Below, one piece after another: positions 63,544-64,000 of a stretch of DNA of 64,000 nucleotides. Within the stretch, counting starts at the first letter, position 1, and the number at the start of each line of letters is the position of its first letter. The stretch covers positions 7,524,001 to 7,588,000 of the forward strand of contig NZ_CP012333.1 of assembly GCF_001263205.1 (NCBI RefSeq). The letters run 5' to 3'. The notes under the pieces are model-generated. The model was not told the origin of the DNA. It ran no database searches and saw only the letters and a program-made list of their open reading frames with translations. Both the position numbers and the translations under genes were made by a program. Origin of the DNA: Labilithrix luteola. Lineage in GTDB: Bacteria; Myxococcota_A; Polyangia; Polyangiales; Polyangiaceae.

Positions 63544-64000
63544 GTGAGACGGGGCTCTCGATTCTATTTTGTCGCGTTCGTGGCGGCGGTGATCTCGACC
63601 GCGTGCGGGGCGCTGACGGGGGCGGACGATCTGACGATCGTCTCCGATGGCGGCACTCTCGCCTCGAAAGATCCGAGCACCCTGCCGGTGGACGGCGGCC
63701 ACGATTCGAACGCTCCCGCGCCAGCGGACCTCGATGCCGCCTCCGATGCGTCCGACGACTCCGCGGTGGTCGACGCTGCGCCGGATCACGCGGTCACTTG
63801 CACGTCGGTCTCGGCGTATCCCTCGAACATTTCTGAGCTCGGTCTCTTCTCGCAATGGGGCAACCTCCCCACCATCTCGAGTACCGACGGCTTCTACGCC
63901 GACTGCGCAATCTCCACGAGCAATTCGCCGACGCCGTCGGTCTTCGCGGCCGATCTGCGCTTCTCGATTCCGAGCAATGCCGTCATCCAAGGTGTCGTGG
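63544..64000 (+). CDS. lipoprotein, 3' end outside the window
   Basis: Open from GTG 63544 to the window edge (152 codons visible). Signal FYFVAFVAAVISTAC with lipobox STAC, then an Asp/Ala/Ser linker with two DASD repeats to about residue 82. The start of a mature domain reads TCTSVSAYPSNISELGLF and ADLRFSIPSNAVIQGVV. The last stretch resembles myxobacterial surface proteins whose domain opens with an IPxxAxIxG strand. Function unknown. Confidence 0.7.
   Translation, partial: MRRGSRFYFVAFVAAVISTACGALTGADDLTIVSDGGTLASKDPSTLPVDGGHDSNAPAPADLDAASDASDDSAVVDAAPDHAVTCTSVSAYPSNISELGLFSQWGNLPTISSTDGFYADCAISTSNSPTPSVFAADLRFSIPSNAVIQGVV

Overview
The window is high-GC DNA from a Gram-negative bacterium. 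It encodes many secreted lipoproteins with Asp/Ala/Gly-rich linkers, RCC1-like and beta-propeller-like repeats, Cys-rich NCGACG repeats, a MYXO-CTERM-like tail, thrombospondin type 3 (TSP3) calcium repeats, many histidine kinases and ECF sigma factors. This mix points to a myxobacterium, probably of the Polyangia (Labilithrix-like). That is an inference from style; I could not run a taxonomic search. I saw no rRNA, tRNA, CRISPR array or transposase gene.

Layout. 1-1 kb: AraC/GyrI-like regulator with an apparent frameshift. 1-9.2 kb: minus-strand operon of eight genes, mostly joined by 4-base ATGA overlaps (outer-membrane protein, ECF sigma factor, membrane partner, five surface lipoproteins). 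9.4-11.7 kb: small accessory patch with SUKH and Imm33-like immunity-type genes, some truncated or frameshifted. 11.7-16.4 kb: electron-transport cluster with two CydA-like membrane proteins that each carry a C-terminal c-type haem, plus a CusF-like copper protein, a Tat-exported protein and a divergent CcmH variant.

17.3-26.1 kb is the most distinctive region. Two cobalamin (B12) riboswitches, each with a near-identical promoter (TTGACA-N17-TAACSG) and the same downstream hairpins, drive two tandem paralogous cassettes of a lipoprotein plus a 479-aa secreted propeller-like protein with TSP3 and dockerin-like calcium motifs. Two further surface lipoproteins follow, then on the opposite strand a DUF6580-like membrane protein and a PP-loop (Dph6-like) ATPase. 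I read this as a candidate corrinoid capture and uptake locus, functionally comparable to the Bacteroides BtuG systems but with different parts.

26-36 kb: sensor kinases and response regulators around a metNIQ methionine transporter with its own promoter and operator-like palindrome. 35.7-44.6 kb: a complete cbb3 oxidase operon (fused ccoNO, ccoQ, mono-haem ccoP, ccoG, ccoS, ccoI, a SafE-like protein) bracketed by two universal stress proteins. 44.6-50.2 kb: acyltransferase, DUF1801 protein with a histone-H1-like tail, Coq4-like protein, and an ECF42-type operon (YCII, AhpD-like, sigma factor). 50.2-50.4 kb: a MITE-like inverted-repeat element. 50.5-60 kb: OmpA/TSP3 protein, a large Cys-repeat surface lipoprotein, a methyltransferase, an unknown membrane protein and a porin-like barrel. 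60-63 kb: TetR regulator divergent from two paralogous NAD(P)-binding proteins, with a promoter and palindromic operator between them. The window ends inside a lipoprotein gene.
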